The notes beneath the pieces were generated by a model. The model did no database searches. It was not told the origin of the DNA and worked only from the letters and a program-made list of their open reading frames with translations. Source: Bacteroidales bacterium (lineage in GTDB: Bacteria > Bacteroidota > Bacteroidia > Bacteroidales > S143-33). From it: DNA of 6,171 nt. Position numbers and translations under genes: made by a program. Positions within the stretch are counted from its first letter, which is position 1. Every line of letters begins with the position of its first letter. Location of the stretch: positions 1 to 6,171 of the forward strand of contig JALWNS010000147.1 in NCBI GenBank assembly GCA_027083655.1, written 5' to 3'. Shown here one piece after another: positions 5,854 through 6,171 of the stretch.

Positions 5854-6171
5854 TTAGCCCAATGAGATTAATTCCTGTTTTAGTTCTTCAAGCTGTATGT
5901 GCAAATCTTCCCATTGATTCTCCAAAGAGGAAATCTCCTGGGAAATCTGGCCATAACGCTCAAATAATTTTTGATCTGCTAAACCCTGGGCTATGTCCTG
6001 GTCAAGCTTAGTTTTCTCGGTCTCCAATTGTTCTATAGCATCTTTTATACCTATGATTTTTTTCTCTATTTTATTAATCTGCCGTTGAAGCTGCTTTCGT
6101 TTCTCATAAAGCACTTTGTTATTTGATTGGGAAACATTTTGCTTTTTCGTTTTTACTCCGCTAGAGCTTTG
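5854..6171 (-). CDS. ABC-F family ATPase (Uup-like), C-terminal coiled-coil domain, partial
   Basis: The frame stays open to the window edge, so only the last 105 residues are visible. They begin with a polar linker (QSSSGVKTKKQ and following), then LYEKRKQLQRQINKIEKK and a long charged Glu/Lys/Gln helical hairpin with coiled-coil heptads, including LETEKTKLDQDIAQG, ISQEISSLENQWEDL and a Glu-rich end. This matches the C-terminal domain that follows the second ATPase cassette in Uup-type ABC-F proteins (PF16326), with its usual linker, K/R-R-E/Q-L opening, two antiparallel helices and W near the end. ABC-F proteins act on ribosomes or nucleic acids, not as transporters. The ATPase motifs are outside the window, so the call rests on this domain alone; another coiled-coil protein is possible. 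The GTG at 6114 lies within the domain and is not a start. The stop is 56 bases before the PASTA ATG. Confidence 0.72.
   Translation of the reverse strand, partial: QSSSGVKTKKQNVSQSNNKVLYEKRKQLQRQINKIEKKIIGIKDAIEQLETEKTKLDQDIAQGLADQKLFERYGQISQEISSLENQWEDLHIQLEELKQELISLG

Noticed and set aside
1..6171. Mobile element, phage, defence system or CRISPR array
   Set aside because: No transposase, integrase, nuclease, toxin-antitoxin pair, spaced repeats or terminal inverted repeats are visible; all recognised genes are ordinary envelope or translation-related families.

Overview
This window looks like a chromosomal housekeeping and cell-envelope region of a Bacteroidota (Bacteroidetes) bacterium. 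The evidence is gene content plus style: an outer-membrane protein of the RemB/Wzi-like type, a PASTA protein with no kinase attached, a YgjV-GNAT membrane protein, moderately low GC, tightly packed genes with A-rich leaders, and a TAnnTTTG-type promoter box. The genus cannot be resolved from the sequence. No transposase, integrase, tRNA, rRNA, CRISPR array or phage gene is visible, and no gap between genes exceeds about 100 bases.

Region 1 (1-930, + strand) holds the 3' end of a multi-pass membrane protein of the lysylphosphatidylglycerol synthase/flippase-like (UPF0104) family. It overlaps by 11 bases a membrane-anchored, coiled-coil OmpH/Skp-like protein. A strong intrinsic terminator (11-bp stem plus T-run) closes this unit.

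Region 2 (946-5144, + strand) is a compact five-gene run. Neighbours are separated by -1, +1, +3 and -16 bases, so it is very probably one operon. In order: a YgjV-like membrane protein fused to a GNAT-like domain; MurF, which adds D-Ala-D-Ala to the peptidoglycan precursor; a short RlpA-type double-psi beta-barrel protein; an unrecognised 128-residue single-pass membrane protein with a C-terminal CPKC; and a large RemB/Wzi-like outer-membrane beta-barrel. The set spans cytoplasmic precursor synthesis, inner membrane, periplasmic wall and outer membrane.

Region 3 (5141-6171, - strand) converges on region 2, and the two stop codons overlap in the tetranucleotide CTAA. It holds the C-terminal part of an ABC-F (Uup-like) ATPase, cut by the window edge, followed by a single-pass protein with two PASTA repeats. 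A promoter-like box and an AGGA ribosome-binding site indicate that the PASTA gene starts at the ATG at 5797, not at the in-frame GTG 24 bases upstream.

I found no convincing new multi-gene system. The items most worth a second look are the unknown CxxC membrane protein between rlpA-like and the outer-membrane barrel, the YgjV-GNAT fusion co-transcribed with murF, and a very GC-rich hairpin inside the otherwise AT-leaning barrel gene.
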